A DNA stretch of 64,000 bases from Halapricum hydrolyticum (lineage in GTDB: Archaea > Halobacteriota > Halobacteria > Halobacteriales > Haloarculaceae), in contig NZ_JAOPKC010000006.1 of the NCBI RefSeq assembly GCF_025517535.1, positions 90,992 through 154,991 on the forward strand, read 5' to 3'. Under the pieces are notes generated by a model. The model had not been told where the DNA came from, did not search any database, and worked only from the letters and a program-made list of their open reading frames with translations. Below, piece by piece: positions 33,863-41,989 of this stretch; positions within the stretch are counted from its first letter, which is position 1, and every line of letters starts with the position of its first letter. The translations under genes were made by a program, and so were the position numbers.

Positions 33863-35242
33863 TCAGATCGCCAGGGCGTCGATCACGACGGCCACGAGGA
33901 ACGCCCCAAGGTAAGCGTTCGAGGCGTGGAACGCTCGAAACGCGGCCGATTCGGTTCTCTCGCGGTGCAGTCTGACGACCATCCACAGGAAGACGGCTCC
34001 GAGGGCAACAGTCGTTGCGGCAACCAGCGCGCCCAGATCCGCGATCGCGGTCACGGCCGTCGCCGCCAGCAGCGTCGCCGCGAGATACCAGAGGATGTGC
34101 TTGCGCGTGGTCGCCTCCCCGCGGACGACCGGCATCATCGGGAAGCCGCCGCGGGCGTAGTCGTCCTTGTACGCCAGCGCGAGGTTGTAGAAGTGCGCGG
34201 GCGTCCACAGGAAGATCAGCGTCGCAAGCGCCAGTCCCGGGAGCCCGATCGTGCCCGTAACGGCCGCCGAGCCGATCAGCGCCGGGAGCGCACCGGCCAC
34301 CCCCCCGATGACCGTGTTCTGGACCGTGTTGGGCTTGAGCACGAGCGTGTAGACCACGCTGTAGAAGACGATCGCGACCAGCCCCAGCACCGCCACGAGG
34401 ACGTTGACCGTCAGGAAGGTTGCGAGCGAGAGCGCGCCGAGAACGAACCCGAACGCCAGCGCGTTCGTGACCGGAACCTGCTGGGTCGTCAGCGGCCGGT
34501 CCGCGGTCCGGTTCATCCGGCGATCGACGTCGCGTTCGAGCACGTGGTTGAACGTGCCGCTGGAACCGATTGCCAGTACACCGCCGCCCAGCGTCGCGAG
34601 GATCGTCTCGGCCGGGATCGACCCGCCGGCCGACAGCGCCATCCCGGCCGCGGCGACCAAACTGAGCAGCCACATCAGTCGCGGCTTGGTCAGGCTGACG
34701 TACGCACGAACGGTCTCGACGAGACCGCTCGGCCGGGTCACCGTCACGTCCTCGATCGGCTCCGGCGCGGGTTCGGGGTCGGTCGTCACCGGCTGACTGT
34801 CGTCCGCACCGGCCTCCAGGTGCCAGGCCAGGGCGGCGACGAGCGCGCCGAAGATCGACGCTGCGACGCCGAGATGGATCCCGGGAAGATCGCCGGCCGC
34901 GCCGGTCGTCGCGACGGCGGCCCCGACGCCGATCTGGACCGGGAAGAGCACGAGAGCGAGCGCCAGCGCGTATTTGACCCGGCGTCGCTGCGCGATGCGC
35001 CAGCCCGCGACGGCCGTCACGAGCACGAGCAGGCCGACGAGCAAGGCGGTCACGCGATGGCCCCAGGCGATCACCAGCGCCGGCTCGGCCAGTGACGGCG
35101 GCTGTGTACAGACCGGCCAGCTCGAACAGGCGCTGGCAGCGTCTGCGATCGCCGCTGTCGCACCGGCGACGATCAGCGTGTAGACGCCGATTACCGTCCC
35201 GACAAGCAGCGCAGTGAACCTACGTGTGTGTGTCTCGCCCAC
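33863..35242 (-). CDS. ctaB: Haem o synthase with N-terminal CtaA-like domain
   Basis: Protohaem IX farnesyltransferase makes haem o for terminal oxidases. The 459-residue product is a fusion. Residues 1-150 hold four helices of the CtaA/COX15 type with the CSSWPVC pair, and residues 190-459 hold the UbiA-family prenyltransferase with NHVLERDVDRRMNRTADRPL (metal motif) and the second motif YKDDYARGGFPMMP. A GTG start at 35242 is preferred, giving VGETHTRRFTALL, since the TATA-like ATTTAAT lies 35 bp upstream and the longer frame is not conserved. It is divergent from coxB. Confidence 0.92.
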   Translation of the reverse strand: MGETHTRRFTALLVGTVIGVYTLIVAGATAAIADAASACSSWPVCTQPPSLAEPALVIAWGHRVTALLVGLLVLVTAVAGWRIAQRRRVKYALALALVLFPVQIGVGAAVATTGAAGDLPGIHLGVAASIFGALVAALAWHLEAGADDSQPVTTDPEPAPEPIEDVTVTRPSGLVETVRAYVSLTKPRLMWLLSLVAAAGMALSAGGSIPAETILATLGGGVLAIGSSGTFNHVLERDVDRRMNRTADRPLTTQQVPVTNALAFGFVLGALSLATFLTVNVLVAVLGLVAIVFYSVVYTLVLKPNTVQNTVIGGVAGALPALIGSAAVTGTIGLPGLALATLIFLWTPAHFYNLALAYKDDYARGGFPMMPVVRGEATTRKHILWYLAATLLAATAVTAIADLGALVAATTVALGAVFLWMVVRLHRERTESAAFRAFHASNAYLGAFLVAVVIDALAI

Positions 35243-35378
35243 GGGAATCGCCTTACGTATCCGGTCCGGCTCTGGATATTTAATTCTCGCGTTACCCCTC
35301 GTTTCGTGCAGGGTTTTGAATATAAGCAACCAGTATATTGGGGGTAAGATATCAAGGACAATTCCGCAGGAGAGCCAG

Positions 35379-35388
35379 GTTATTTATA
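35379..35388 (+). promoter_or_regulatory. TATA element of coxB
   Basis: TTATTTATAC lies 18-27 bp upstream of ATG 35406 and 24-33 bp upstream of the alternative ATG 35412. This is the right distance for a leaderless haloarchaeal transcript. Confidence 0.6.
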
Positions 35389-35405
35389 CCCGAGTTCCCA
35401 AGAGA

Positions 35406-36137
35406 ATGGCAATGACGCGCAACCGTGCCGGGGCCGCCGCGGTGCTGTCGGGCGTGCTTATCGCCGTCGGGAGCCAGCCCGCGCTCGCCCAGTCGACAGC
35501 CAGTTCCTCGACGGAAGAGGCGATCTGGGGGCTGAACTTCGAGTTGCTCGCGGTCGCGATCCCGATCACGATCCTCGTCGAGGCGATCCTCTTCTATACC
35601 GTCTGGCGGTTCCGGTCGAGCAACGTCGAGGAGGCAAAGCCGACAAAGGAGAACCGACGACTCGAGATTACCTGGACGATCGCGACGGCAATTGTCCTGC
35701 TTTTCGTCGGCATCGGGGCCTACGGCGTGCTCGCCCAGGACGACGTCTCCGGACAGGGAGAAGCGGACATGGAAGTGCAGGTGTTCGCCGAGCGATACGC
35801 CTGGAGCTTCGAGTACCCCGAACAGAACGTCTCCACCAGTGATCAACTTGTCATTCCCGTGAACCAGACGGTGAAGCTCAACGTCACCTCGAAAGACTGG
35901 CTACACGCGTTTCACGTGCCGGATCTGGGGCTGAAATCCGACGCGTTCCCCGAGCAGTCGAATTACCTCGTCACGACGCCACAGGAGACCGGTACCTACC
36001 AGCTCTACTGTGCCGAGTACTGTGGTGCCGGCCATTCAGTGATGATGTCGGAAGTCAACGTGACCACCCAGGAGAAATACGAGTCCTGGCTCGCTTCCGA
36101 GCGAGGCGATACGAGCGGGAACAGCTCCGCAGAGTGA
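35406..36137 (+). CDS. coxB: Cytochrome c oxidase subunit II
   Basis: The subunit carries the CuA centre that accepts electrons and passes them to haem-copper subunit I. The 243-residue protein has a signal-like N-terminus ending ALAQS, two membrane helices (about residues 45-65 and 85-105), then a cupredoxin domain outside the membrane. CuA ligands can be placed: His in HAFHVPD and CAEYCGAGHSVM (two Cys, His, Met). Subunit I is not in the window, so this gene is separated from it or encoded beyond. It is divergent from ctaB, and the two promoters share about 160 bp. Confidence 0.95.
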   Translation: MAMTRNRAGAAAVLSGVLIAVGSQPALAQSTASSSTEEAIWGLNFELLAVAIPITILVEAILFYTVWRFRSSNVEEAKPTKENRRLEITWTIATAIVLLFVGIGAYGVLAQDDVSGQGEADMEVQVFAERYAWSFEYPEQNVSTSDQLVIPVNQTVKLNVTSKDWLHAFHVPDLGLKSDAFPEQSNYLVTTPQETGTYQLYCAEYCGAGHSVMMSEVNVTTQEKYESWLASERGDTSGNSSAE

Positions 36138-36199
36138 TCAGCATCGCACGAACGGACTAGCGGCAACCTTTTTCTATCCGCCCCGTGTGATAGACACAC

Positions 36200-36379
36200 A
36201 TGGAGGAAGCGTACGTGCGGCTGGTGTGTCCCGAATGTTCGAAAGACTGGCAGTCGACGCCACGGGACCTTCCGGCGCCGAGCGAGACCTATAATTGTCC
36301 GAACTGTCACGCCTCACGTCGCCTCTCGGAGTTCATGCGGACCGAACAGGACCTCCAGACGCTCAAGGAATTGCAGTAG
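36200..36379 (+). CDS. Small zinc-ribbon protein (59 residues)
   Basis: The frame from ATG 36200 to TAG 36377-36379 encodes MEEAYVRLVCPECSKDWQ followed by a second pair in YNCPNCHASRRLSEFM and the ending LQTLKELQ. Two CPxC pairs 23 residues apart fit a zinc ribbon. Codon use is haloarchaeal. Similar small proteins are widespread in haloarchaea (DUF7836-like). It lies 62 bp after coxB and is convergent with the aIF2-beta gene. Confidence 0.7.
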   Translation: MEEAYVRLVCPECSKDWQSTPRDLPAPSETYNCPNCHASRRLSEFMRTEQDLQTLKELQ

Positions 36380-36419
36380 TTCGGGGCTGTTTTCCGGCTG
36401 TCGCCCGCCACCGAACCGG

Positions 36420-36824
36420 CTACCCGCTCGTGGAAGACCGCGCACCGCAGGCCTCACACTGCAGCAACACCGCCCCTTTCTCGCGGATGATCTTCGTATC
36501 CGGCAAGCCACACTCCGAACAGAGGACGAACTCCGAGACGTAGGCGTCAAGCGCCTCGGAAATCCGACGCTCGTTGAAGCTTCCTGTCAGGCGCGCGCGC
36601 CCGCTCTCGTCGATGTGGCCGCTGGTCCCCAGTTCGTTCTGGAGGAACTTGATGACGTGATCGTCCTCGCGTCCGAGGCGATCCACCGTGGTCTGAAAGT
36701 TCTCGTAGACAGTGACGTTCCCTTCCTGGCGGATGTCTGGGTCCGGCACGTCGAAACGCTCGTCCCCGCCCTCGATGTCTGGCGTCTCCGAAATCGCGCG
36801 ATCGAGCATGTCGTCGTAGTCCAT
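36420..36824 (-). CDS. eif2b: Translation initiation factor aIF2 subunit beta
   Basis: The protein is part of the heterotrimer that carries initiator tRNA to the ribosome. The 134-residue protein starts MDYDDMLDRAISETPD, has the core FLQNELGTSGHIDESGRARLTGSF and ends with the C4 zinc ribbon made by CSECGLPDTKI and CEACGARSS. The ATG at 36824 is chosen; the longer frame adds a non-conserved leader. A TTTTAC element lies about 27 bp upstream on the minus strand. Confidence 0.95.
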   Translation of the reverse strand: MDYDDMLDRAISETPDIEGGDERFDVPDPDIRQEGNVTVYENFQTTVDRLGREDDHVIKFLQNELGTSGHIDESGRARLTGSFNERRISEALDAYVSEFVLCSECGLPDTKIIREKGAVLLQCEACGARSSTSG

Positions 36825-36933
36825 ATCTGGTCGTATCCGGCGGTCGGGTAAAAGCCTTTCATAGTGGCCGTTGTAATTGTTCACTGCTACGATCGCCAGA
36901 GCGCGGGCGATCGATCGGACATTGATTTACAAC

Positions 36934-37120
36934 GAGAACTGTTAATACCATCCCTCAATTGCTGTCGCTTCATCGATTTCATCCTCAGGTCGACCGGCAC
37001 ACCGCTGGCGATTTCCCAACGCCAGAACGAAGTCTGTGAGGTAGTTTTTCGTCCACCCTCATATCGGGTAATAGACCCTGACAAAACCCGCGAATATGGG
37101 GGCTAGTGTTAACAGTTCTC
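36934..37120. repeat. 187-bp segment bounded by perfect 12-bp inverted repeats
   Basis: GAGAACTGTTAA at 36934-36945 is matched by TTAACAGTTCTC at 37109-37120. The 163 bp between are noncoding and more AT-rich than neighbouring genes. No target duplication was seen. This fills the 338-bp gap between the aIF2-beta gene and the UPF0058 gene. It may be a MITE, or paired binding sites for a regulator of the downstream promoter at 37131. Confidence 0.6.
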
Positions 37121-37162
37121 AGGATACTACTATAACCCTCCAGTTGGTAGGGTTGATTGACT

Positions 37163-37399
37163 ATGAAGAAGCAGGAACTCATTCACCTCCACGGCCTGCT
37201 CGCACAGGTACAAGAGCACTACGAAGAGCACACGGGTAACACCGTCGAACACGACGAATACCTCGATCAGGGCGTTCGGCCGACATCGATTCACAAGTCG
37301 AAAACAGACCACAAAGCGGCCGTCTTCGCCCTCGCCGACGGGCTGACGTCGGAACTGGAATCGGAAGTCAAAGAACCTGTTTCTGCCAGCGCGGACTGA
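37163..37399 (+). CDS. UPF0058 family protein
   Basis: A 78-residue protein starting MKKQELIHLHGLLAQVQEHYEE, the signature of the small archaeal UPF0058 family, whose function is unknown. The ATG at 37163 is preceded by TATAA at 37131-37135, so the message is leaderless or nearly so. The upstream half of the promoter is inside the right inverted repeat of the preceding segment. Confidence 0.85.
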   Translation: MKKQELIHLHGLLAQVQEHYEEHTGNTVEHDEYLDQGVRPTSIHKSKTDHKAAVFALADGLTSELESEVKEPVSASAD

Positions 37400-37459
37400 T
37401 CTCTGCACTGCGGCTCCTGTAGCCTCGATTCTCCGGCAGTCACAACGCTCTCGACGCGA

Positions 37460-37993
37460 TCAGTGGTCGCGGACGTCGTGACTGTGCTCGTCGTGGTCGT
37501 GGGTATCAGGACCGTCAGAGTGGCTGTGATCGTCGTGGACTGCGTGTTCGTGGCCGTGTTCGTGGCCATGGCCGGGGTCGGCGCCGCCGACGACGACGAC
37601 TTTCACCTGACGAACGCCGCCGAGTGCCCGGAGCTGGTTGGCCAGCGCGTCGATCTCGCCGGCCGTCCCGTCGACCACCAGCGTCTCCATACACCGATCG
37701 TGAGAGAGGTGGATGTGCTGGACTGACGTGACGATGTCGGCGTGGTCGTGCTGGATCGACTGTAACTGTCCCGGGAGGTCGCTGTCGTGTTCGTGTTCGT
37801 GGACCACGACGATCGTGCCGTGGTGGCGCCCCCGGTCGCCCGCTTCCCAGTCGTAGGTCGTAAAGAAATCCCGGAGCGCGTCCCGCACGGCCTCAGACCG
37901 ACTCGAATAGTCCCACTCGCGCACGATCTCGTCGAGACGGTTGGTCATCTCTGGCGGGAGCGTCAGGCTCACCCGGTCTAGATCGTCGGCCAT
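37460..37993 (-). CDS. nikR: Nickel-responsive regulator NikR with His-rich tail
   Basis: NikR represses nickel uptake when Ni(II) is plentiful. The 177-residue protein has an N-terminal ribbon-helix-helix (RVSLTLPPEMTNRLDEIV) and a C-terminal ACT-type domain with the Ni site ligands: His in IQHDHADI and VQHIHLSHDRC. After residue 140 there is an extra His/Asp-rich tail (GHGHEHGHEH and DHSHSDG) of about 35 residues that ordinary NikR lacks. It is divergent from nikMNQO, which it most likely controls. The tail may store or sense metal. Confidence 0.92.
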   Translation of the reverse strand: MADDLDRVSLTLPPEMTNRLDEIVREWDYSSRSEAVRDALRDFFTTYDWEAGDRGRHHGTIVVVHEHEHDSDLPGQLQSIQHDHADIVTSVQHIHLSHDRCMETLVVDGTAGEIDALANQLRALGGVRQVKVVVVGGADPGHGHEHGHEHAVHDDHSHSDGPDTHDHDEHSHDVRDH

Positions 37994-38028
37994 ACCCGGC
38001 AGTTACAGCCTGGCCTACAAGAGCGTTG

Positions 38029-38047
38029 ATACTGCTGCTCTCAGTAT
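38029..38047. promoter_or_regulatory. Candidate NikR operator between nikR and nikM
   Basis: A perfect 6-bp inverted repeat, ATACTG (38029-38034) and CAGTAT (38042-38047), separated by 7 bp, lies in the 107-bp divergent promoter region. A further AGTATTA occurs at 38043-38049 and 38064-38070. NikR sites in bacteria are spaced inverted repeats with GTAT-like arms, but with longer spacers. Confidence 0.4.
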
Positions 38048-38100
38048 TACGGAATTATAGAAAAGTATTATCCCAGGGAGAACGATAGATCCAGCCACCG

Positions 38101-38745
38101 ATGCACATTCCCGACGGATACGTCGATCTCCCGATCGCAGCCGTATTCGCCGTGCTTGCTGGGCTGGCGCTGGCGGTGGCTGCCCGTCGAAGTGAGGGGC
38201 AGCTCGAAGGAGGGCAGGCACCGCTCGTCGGCGTGACCGCTGCCGGGATCTTCGCCGCACAGATGTTGAACTGGCCGCTTCCGATCCCCGGCGGGACGAG
38301 CGCCCACTTCGTCGGTGGTGCGTTCGCCGGGATCTTGCTCGGCCCCCATCTGGGCGTGCTCGCGATGAGTTCGGTCGTGGTCGTGCAGGCGCTGGTCTTC
38401 GGTGACGGTGGCCTGACCGTTCTCGGCGCGAACCTGTTCAACATGGCTGTCGTCGAGGTGTACGTCGGCTACGCGATCTTCCGGCTCGGACGACGCTGGC
38501 ACGACGTCGGTGCGGCCTTCGCGGCCGGCTGGATCGCCGCCACAGCGGGCGCGCTCGGCGTGGCCGTCCAGCTCGGCGCCTCCTCGGCGTTCAACTACGA
38601 GTTGCTGACCGTCCTGGCGATCATGGGCGGTGGCCACGCGCTCCTCGGCGTGATCGAGGGGGCGATCACGGCAATCGTCTATCAGGCCGTCATCCGGTCT
38701 CGGCCGGACGTGCTCCCCAGCGCGACCCGGGAGGTGGCCGCATGA
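38101..38745 (+). CDS. nikM: Nickel ECF transporter substrate-binding subunit NikM (CbiM-like)
   Basis: The S component holds the metal ion in the membrane. The 214-residue protein begins MHIPDGYVDLP, where Met1-His2 coordinate the ion in known CbiM/NikM structures. About six helices follow, with the conserved GGTSAHFVGGAFAGILLGP and GANLFNMAVVEVY. Because nikR is next door, nickel rather than cobalt is the likely cargo. Its stop overlaps nikN by 4 bp. Confidence 0.92.
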   Translation: MHIPDGYVDLPIAAVFAVLAGLALAVAARRSEGQLEGGQAPLVGVTAAGIFAAQMLNWPLPIPGGTSAHFVGGAFAGILLGPHLGVLAMSSVVVVQALVFGDGGLTVLGANLFNMAVVEVYVGYAIFRLGRRWHDVGAAFAAGWIAATAGALGVAVQLGASSAFNYELLTVLAIMGGGHALLGVIEGAITAIVYQAVIRSRPDVLPSATREVAA

Positions 38746-39062
38746 GCCTTCGGGCGTACTGGGAGCGACGGTGGCTCAGGCGCGCACTCGCGATCGTCGT
38801 CGTCCTCGCGCTGCTCGCTCCGGTATTCGGGATAGCGGCGGAGCGCGTCGGATACACTGAACCGATCGAAGAGGCCGCCGAGACGACCGGTGCGAGCGGG
38901 GCCGCCGACCCTGTCGCCACGGAACCGTTCCCGGACTACTCGGTTCCGGGTCTCCCCGGACCGTTCGGCACGCTCGCGTCGGCACTGCTCGGTAGTGCCG
39001 TCGTCCTGACCATCGCGCTCGTCGTCGGTCGCCTCCTGTCCGCCGACACGACACAACAGTGA
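38742..39062 (+). CDS. nikN: Nickel ECF transporter accessory subunit NikN (PDGLE type)
   Basis: A 106-residue protein with one helix near each end (about residues 14-32 and 80-98) and an acidic loop outside. The segment EPFPDYSVPGLPGPFGTLASALLGSA corresponds to the PDGLE domain of NikN/CbiN-type subunits, which assist ion loading of NikM. It overlaps both neighbours by 4 bp, so translation is coupled. Confidence 0.88.
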   Translation: MSLRAYWERRWLRRALAIVVVLALLAPVFGIAAERVGYTEPIEEAAETTGASGAADPVATEPFPDYSVPGLPGPFGTLASALLGSAVVLTIALVVGRLLSADTTQQ

Positions 39063-39847
39063 CGGTCGTCGATCGGACGCTTGCCGAGATCAGCTCGCGG
39101 GTCCAGCGGTTGCTCGAAGCCGAAGAGACGCCGCGACGCGACGGGTTCCTCCAGTCGGTCGACCCGGCCGTCAAGATCGTCGGGCTGTTCGCGACGATCG
39201 TCGTGACGGTCTCGCTGTCGTCGTGGCCGTCACAGGTCGCCCTCCTTGCGGTCGTCGGGGGGCTGGCCGTCGCGTCCCGCGTCTCGCCGGTCGAACTCGC
39301 TCGCCGTGTCGCGATCGTCCCCGCCGCGTCGCTGGTGATCGTCGCGCCACAGCTCGTGCTCATTCCCGGCGATCCCGTCGCTGGTCCCGTCACCGACTCC
39401 GGTCTGGCGTACGTGCTGACCTTCGTGCTTCGGGTCACGGTGTCGGTGTCGCTGCTCTCGTTGTTGGTCGCGACGACTCGATTCGCCGATCTGCTCGACG
39501 GCTTCCGCCGGCTGGGCGTTCCAGCCCTCGGCGTTTCGCTCGTCGCGATCACGTACCGCCACCTGCAGGTTTTCTTCGAGGAGCTGTCGCGCGTCGTCCG
39601 GGCACGGCGGAGTCGGACGATCGCCGACCGCGGAACCGGCCAGACCTGGCGTGAGACGGGATCGATGCTGGGATCGTTCCTGCTCCGGGCGTTCGAGCGT
39701 GGCGAACGAGTACAGCGCAATGCCCGGGCACGGGGCGGGACGACGATGGCCGCGTACCCATCCGACAGCGACTTCACCCGCGCGGACGGCGTCTTTGCCA
39801 CGATGGTCGTGACGATCGTCCTCCTTCGGGGGGTGTGGCTACTGTGA
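39059..39847 (+). CDS. nikQ: Nickel ECF transporter transmembrane subunit NikQ (CbiQ-like)
   Basis: The 262-residue T component links the substrate subunit to the ATPase. It has about five helices, then cytosolic coupling helices with the paired family motifs RVVRARRSR and RNARARGG (ARG-type signatures). It starts at GTG 39059 within the nikN stop region and ends in a GTGA overlap with nikO. Confidence 0.9.
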   Translation: MTVVDRTLAEISSRVQRLLEAEETPRRDGFLQSVDPAVKIVGLFATIVVTVSLSSWPSQVALLAVVGGLAVASRVSPVELARRVAIVPAASLVIVAPQLVLIPGDPVAGPVTDSGLAYVLTFVLRVTVSVSLLSLLVATTRFADLLDGFRRLGVPALGVSLVAITYRHLQVFFEELSRVVRARRSRTIADRGTGQTWRETGSMLGSFLLRAFERGERVQRNARARGGTTMAAYPSDSDFTRADGVFATMVVTIVLLRGVWLL

Positions 39848-40650
39848 CGCGTGTCCTCGATGCCCGCGACGTCTCCTACAGCTATCCCGACGGAACGGCT
39901 GCGATCGAAGCGTTCGATCTCACGGTCGAGGCCGGCGAGCGGGTCGCCGTCGTCGGTCCGAACGGTGCCGGCAAGTCGACGCTGATCCAGTTGCTCGGCG
40001 GCTTGATCGAGCCCGACGGGGGAACGATCACGTACTTCGAAAGCGGCGCGCCGGCCGACGACCTCCGCGACCGGATCGCAGTGCTGCCCCAGCATCCCGA
40101 CGAATACCTGTTCAACTCGACCGTCAGAGACGATCTGGAGTACGGTCCGGCACAGCTGTCGATCCCGAAGGAGCAGGCTCGCGAGCGGGTCGCGTCGCTC
40201 GCCGATCGGCTCGAACTGACAGCGCTCCTCGATCAGCCACCGTTCCGGCTGAGCGGGGGTGAACAGCGACGGGCCGCGCTGGCCAGTGCCGTCGCGGTCG
40301 ACCCCGATCTGCTGTTGCTCGACGAACCGGTCGCGGACGTCGACGCGGACCATCGCGAACGCGTGCTATCGCTGCTCGACCGGCGCCACGAACAGGGGGA
40401 GACACAGATCGTCTCGACGCCGAACGTCGATCTCGTCCCGCAGGTCGCCGATCGGGTCGTCCTCGTCGATTCGACCGGGAGCGTCGTCGCTGACGGGCCG
40501 GTGACCGAGGTCCTGGCCGACCGCTCGCTCCTCGAAACGTGCGGTCTCGAGGCGCCGACGGTCGCGCGAGTGTTTGAAATGGCCGGCGTCTCGGACCCGC
40601 CGCTTACGGTCGCGGAGGGCGCCGCCCGGCTGTCTGATCTGCTTGAGTAG
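39844..40650 (+). CDS. nikO: Nickel ECF transporter ATPase NikO
   Basis: The 268-residue ATPase powers the ECF nickel importer. It has Walker A VGPNGAGKSTLIQ (about residue 40), Q-loop VLPQHPDEYLFNSTV, signature RLSGGEQRRAALA and Walker B LLLLDEPVADVD. The usual switch His is not obvious: the region reads QIVSTPNVD, where Thr-Pro replaces Thr-His, which could reduce ATP turnover. A start at GTG 39844 (overlapping the nikQ stop) is preferred to GTG 39835. Its 3' end overlaps a convergent gene by 47 bp. Confidence 0.9.
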   Translation: MTRVLDARDVSYSYPDGTAAIEAFDLTVEAGERVAVVGPNGAGKSTLIQLLGGLIEPDGGTITYFESGAPADDLRDRIAVLPQHPDEYLFNSTVRDDLEYGPAQLSIPKEQARERVASLADRLELTALLDQPPFRLSGGEQRRAALASAVAVDPDLLLLDEPVADVDADHRERVLSLLDRRHEQGETQIVSTPNVDLVPQVADRVVLVDSTGSVVADGPVTEVLADRSLLETCGLEAPTVARVFEMAGVSDPPLTVAEGAARLSDLLE

Positions 40651-40924
40651 GCTCGGGCTCAGTGTCCGCTTCCATCGACGGACAATCCTCGGGCCAATCG
40701 ATCCACGACTTGAGTGCGAGCGCACCGGGGATCTCGGGAAGTTCTCTGACGTTCTCGCTGCCGCAGTGTGGACAGAAGCGGTCCGGTCTGGGATGGCGAC
40801 CGTCGGGGGCAGTCTCCTCGTATCCGTACCAGATCGCCTGGCAGGAATCACAACCGAACGCCGCCTGCCGTTCGGGAAGCGGCCCGACGAGCCGCCCCAG
40901 TTGCTCGAAGTACTCCTCGTTCAT
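40604..40924 (-). CDS. Small zinc-finger protein overlapping nikO tail
   Basis: A 106-residue protein starting MNEEYFEQLGRLVGPLPERQAAFGCDSCQAIWYGYEE with a second pair, RFCPHCGSEN, forming a C4 zinc site. The C-terminal third is Pro/Glu-rich and probably disordered. The 3' ends of this gene and nikO overlap by 47 bp in opposite directions. The acidic composition and codon use support coding. Function unknown. Confidence 0.65.
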   Translation of the reverse strand: MNEEYFEQLGRLVGPLPERQAAFGCDSCQAIWYGYEETAPDGRHPRPDRFCPHCGSENVRELPEIPGALALKSWIDWPEDCPSMEADTEPEPTQADQTAGRRPPRP

Positions 40925-41646
40925 CTACCTGCAGGTACGGAACTACACGTTCAAAACTGTCCGAGGATTTCCACCTCGTGAGAACAGCGGGCTAACCGCT
41001 TTCGGGCGCTTGGAAAGCAGGTCGGTCGTGACGATTCAGCAGAACGTCGGATACGTCACGTCGGCTCTATCGACCGCTATCGCTGACGGTCCGCTTGTCG
41101 GTTTTCGACCAGAAGTACAGCACTTTGTCCGAAGACGCGGTGCGCGAATCAGTGCGTGAAGTGGAGCTCGATTTGGAACTCATTGTGTATCTCTGTACAC
41201 ACCCGACTGTCGTATATATCTTGCCCTATGCGAAGGAATAGGTATAATGTCTCATTGGTAGTGTTTAAGGTATTTATACCACACGGTCTTTCAAGTGGAA
41301 AATAGTGTAGGACCCCCGTGCGAATAAATTAATTCTGTCTGTCGCCTCGCGTATACTAGTCTTTTTCACGATAGAGGTTGTGTGCACAGATATGACCACT
41401 ACCGGGCAGTTACGTTCTCATGGGGATCGGAACGAAGTCCCCGATGACATGTCCCCAACAGCAGCGTCGGCGAGTGCGACCGAGCGACTCTCCGGGTGCG
41501 GGACGCGAACCCCTCCGTTCAACGCGTTCACGCTACCCCATATGCGGACCGCTGATCCTGACGACGTTCGTTGATATTGTCCGCGCGTTCGAGTAGTCTG
41601 CCACCGCTCGGTGAACGTTTTGTGCCTGGCCGTTCGACGTATCGAT
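40925..41646. other. 722-bp intergenic region with several TATA-like elements
   Basis: The first 230 bp are GC-rich without any plausible gene. The middle part (41160-41360) is AT-rich and contains TATA-like GTATAATG near 41242 and GGTATTTATACC near 41269-41280, which has palindromic arms. A 60-codon frame from ATG 41392 to 41574 (MTTTGQLRSHGDRNEVPDDM) has no family and weak codon bias; I do not call it as a gene. No hairpin-T-run terminator or RNA gene was recognised. Confidence 0.4.
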
Positions 41647-41925
41647 ATGAGCGATCGCGCTCGCGCACACGTATTCGTTGCCGGTCGCGTCCAGGGCGTG
41701 TTCTTCCGTGCGACGACCCGCGACACCGCCCGCCAGCACAACGTCGACGGCTGGGTGAAGAACCTCGACGATGGCCGCGTCGAAGCCGTCTTCGAAGGCC
41801 CCCAAGCGGACGTCAAGGCGATGGTCGAGTTCTGTCACGAGGGGAGCCCCCAGGCCCGCGTCGACGACGTCGACGTCGAGTACGAACGGCCGAAGGATCT
41901 GGACGGCTTCGAGATAAGATACTGA
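41647..41925 (+). CDS. acyP: Acylphosphatase
   Basis: The enzyme hydrolyses acyl phosphates in the cytoplasm. The 92-residue protein has the phosphate loop GRVQGVFFRATTRD, whose Arg binds the substrate, and the catalytic Asn in GWVKNLDDGRVEAVFEG. It ends with the family terminus DLDGFEIRY. The ATG at 41647 gives normal length. It stands 64 bp before the NAD(P)HX repair gene. Confidence 0.95.
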   Translation: MSDRARAHVFVAGRVQGVFFRATTRDTARQHNVDGWVKNLDDGRVEAVFEGPQADVKAMVEFCHEGSPQARVDDVDVEYERPKDLDGFEIRY

Positions 41926-41989
41926 TAGTTGCTGGTCCCCGAACCAAGATCCCTGTGGGCTTTTGGGTGGTCCGGCCGAAGACGAGGGT

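Noticed and set aside
37480..37570. His-rich region as a zinc transporter or metallochaperone gene
   Set aside because: It is the C-terminal tail of the NikR frame, which begins with a clear ribbon-helix-helix domain.
41392..41574. 60-codon frame in the large intergenic region
   Set aside because: No recognised family, weak third-position GC bias and no clear promoter spacing. It could still be a small gene but cannot be supported here.
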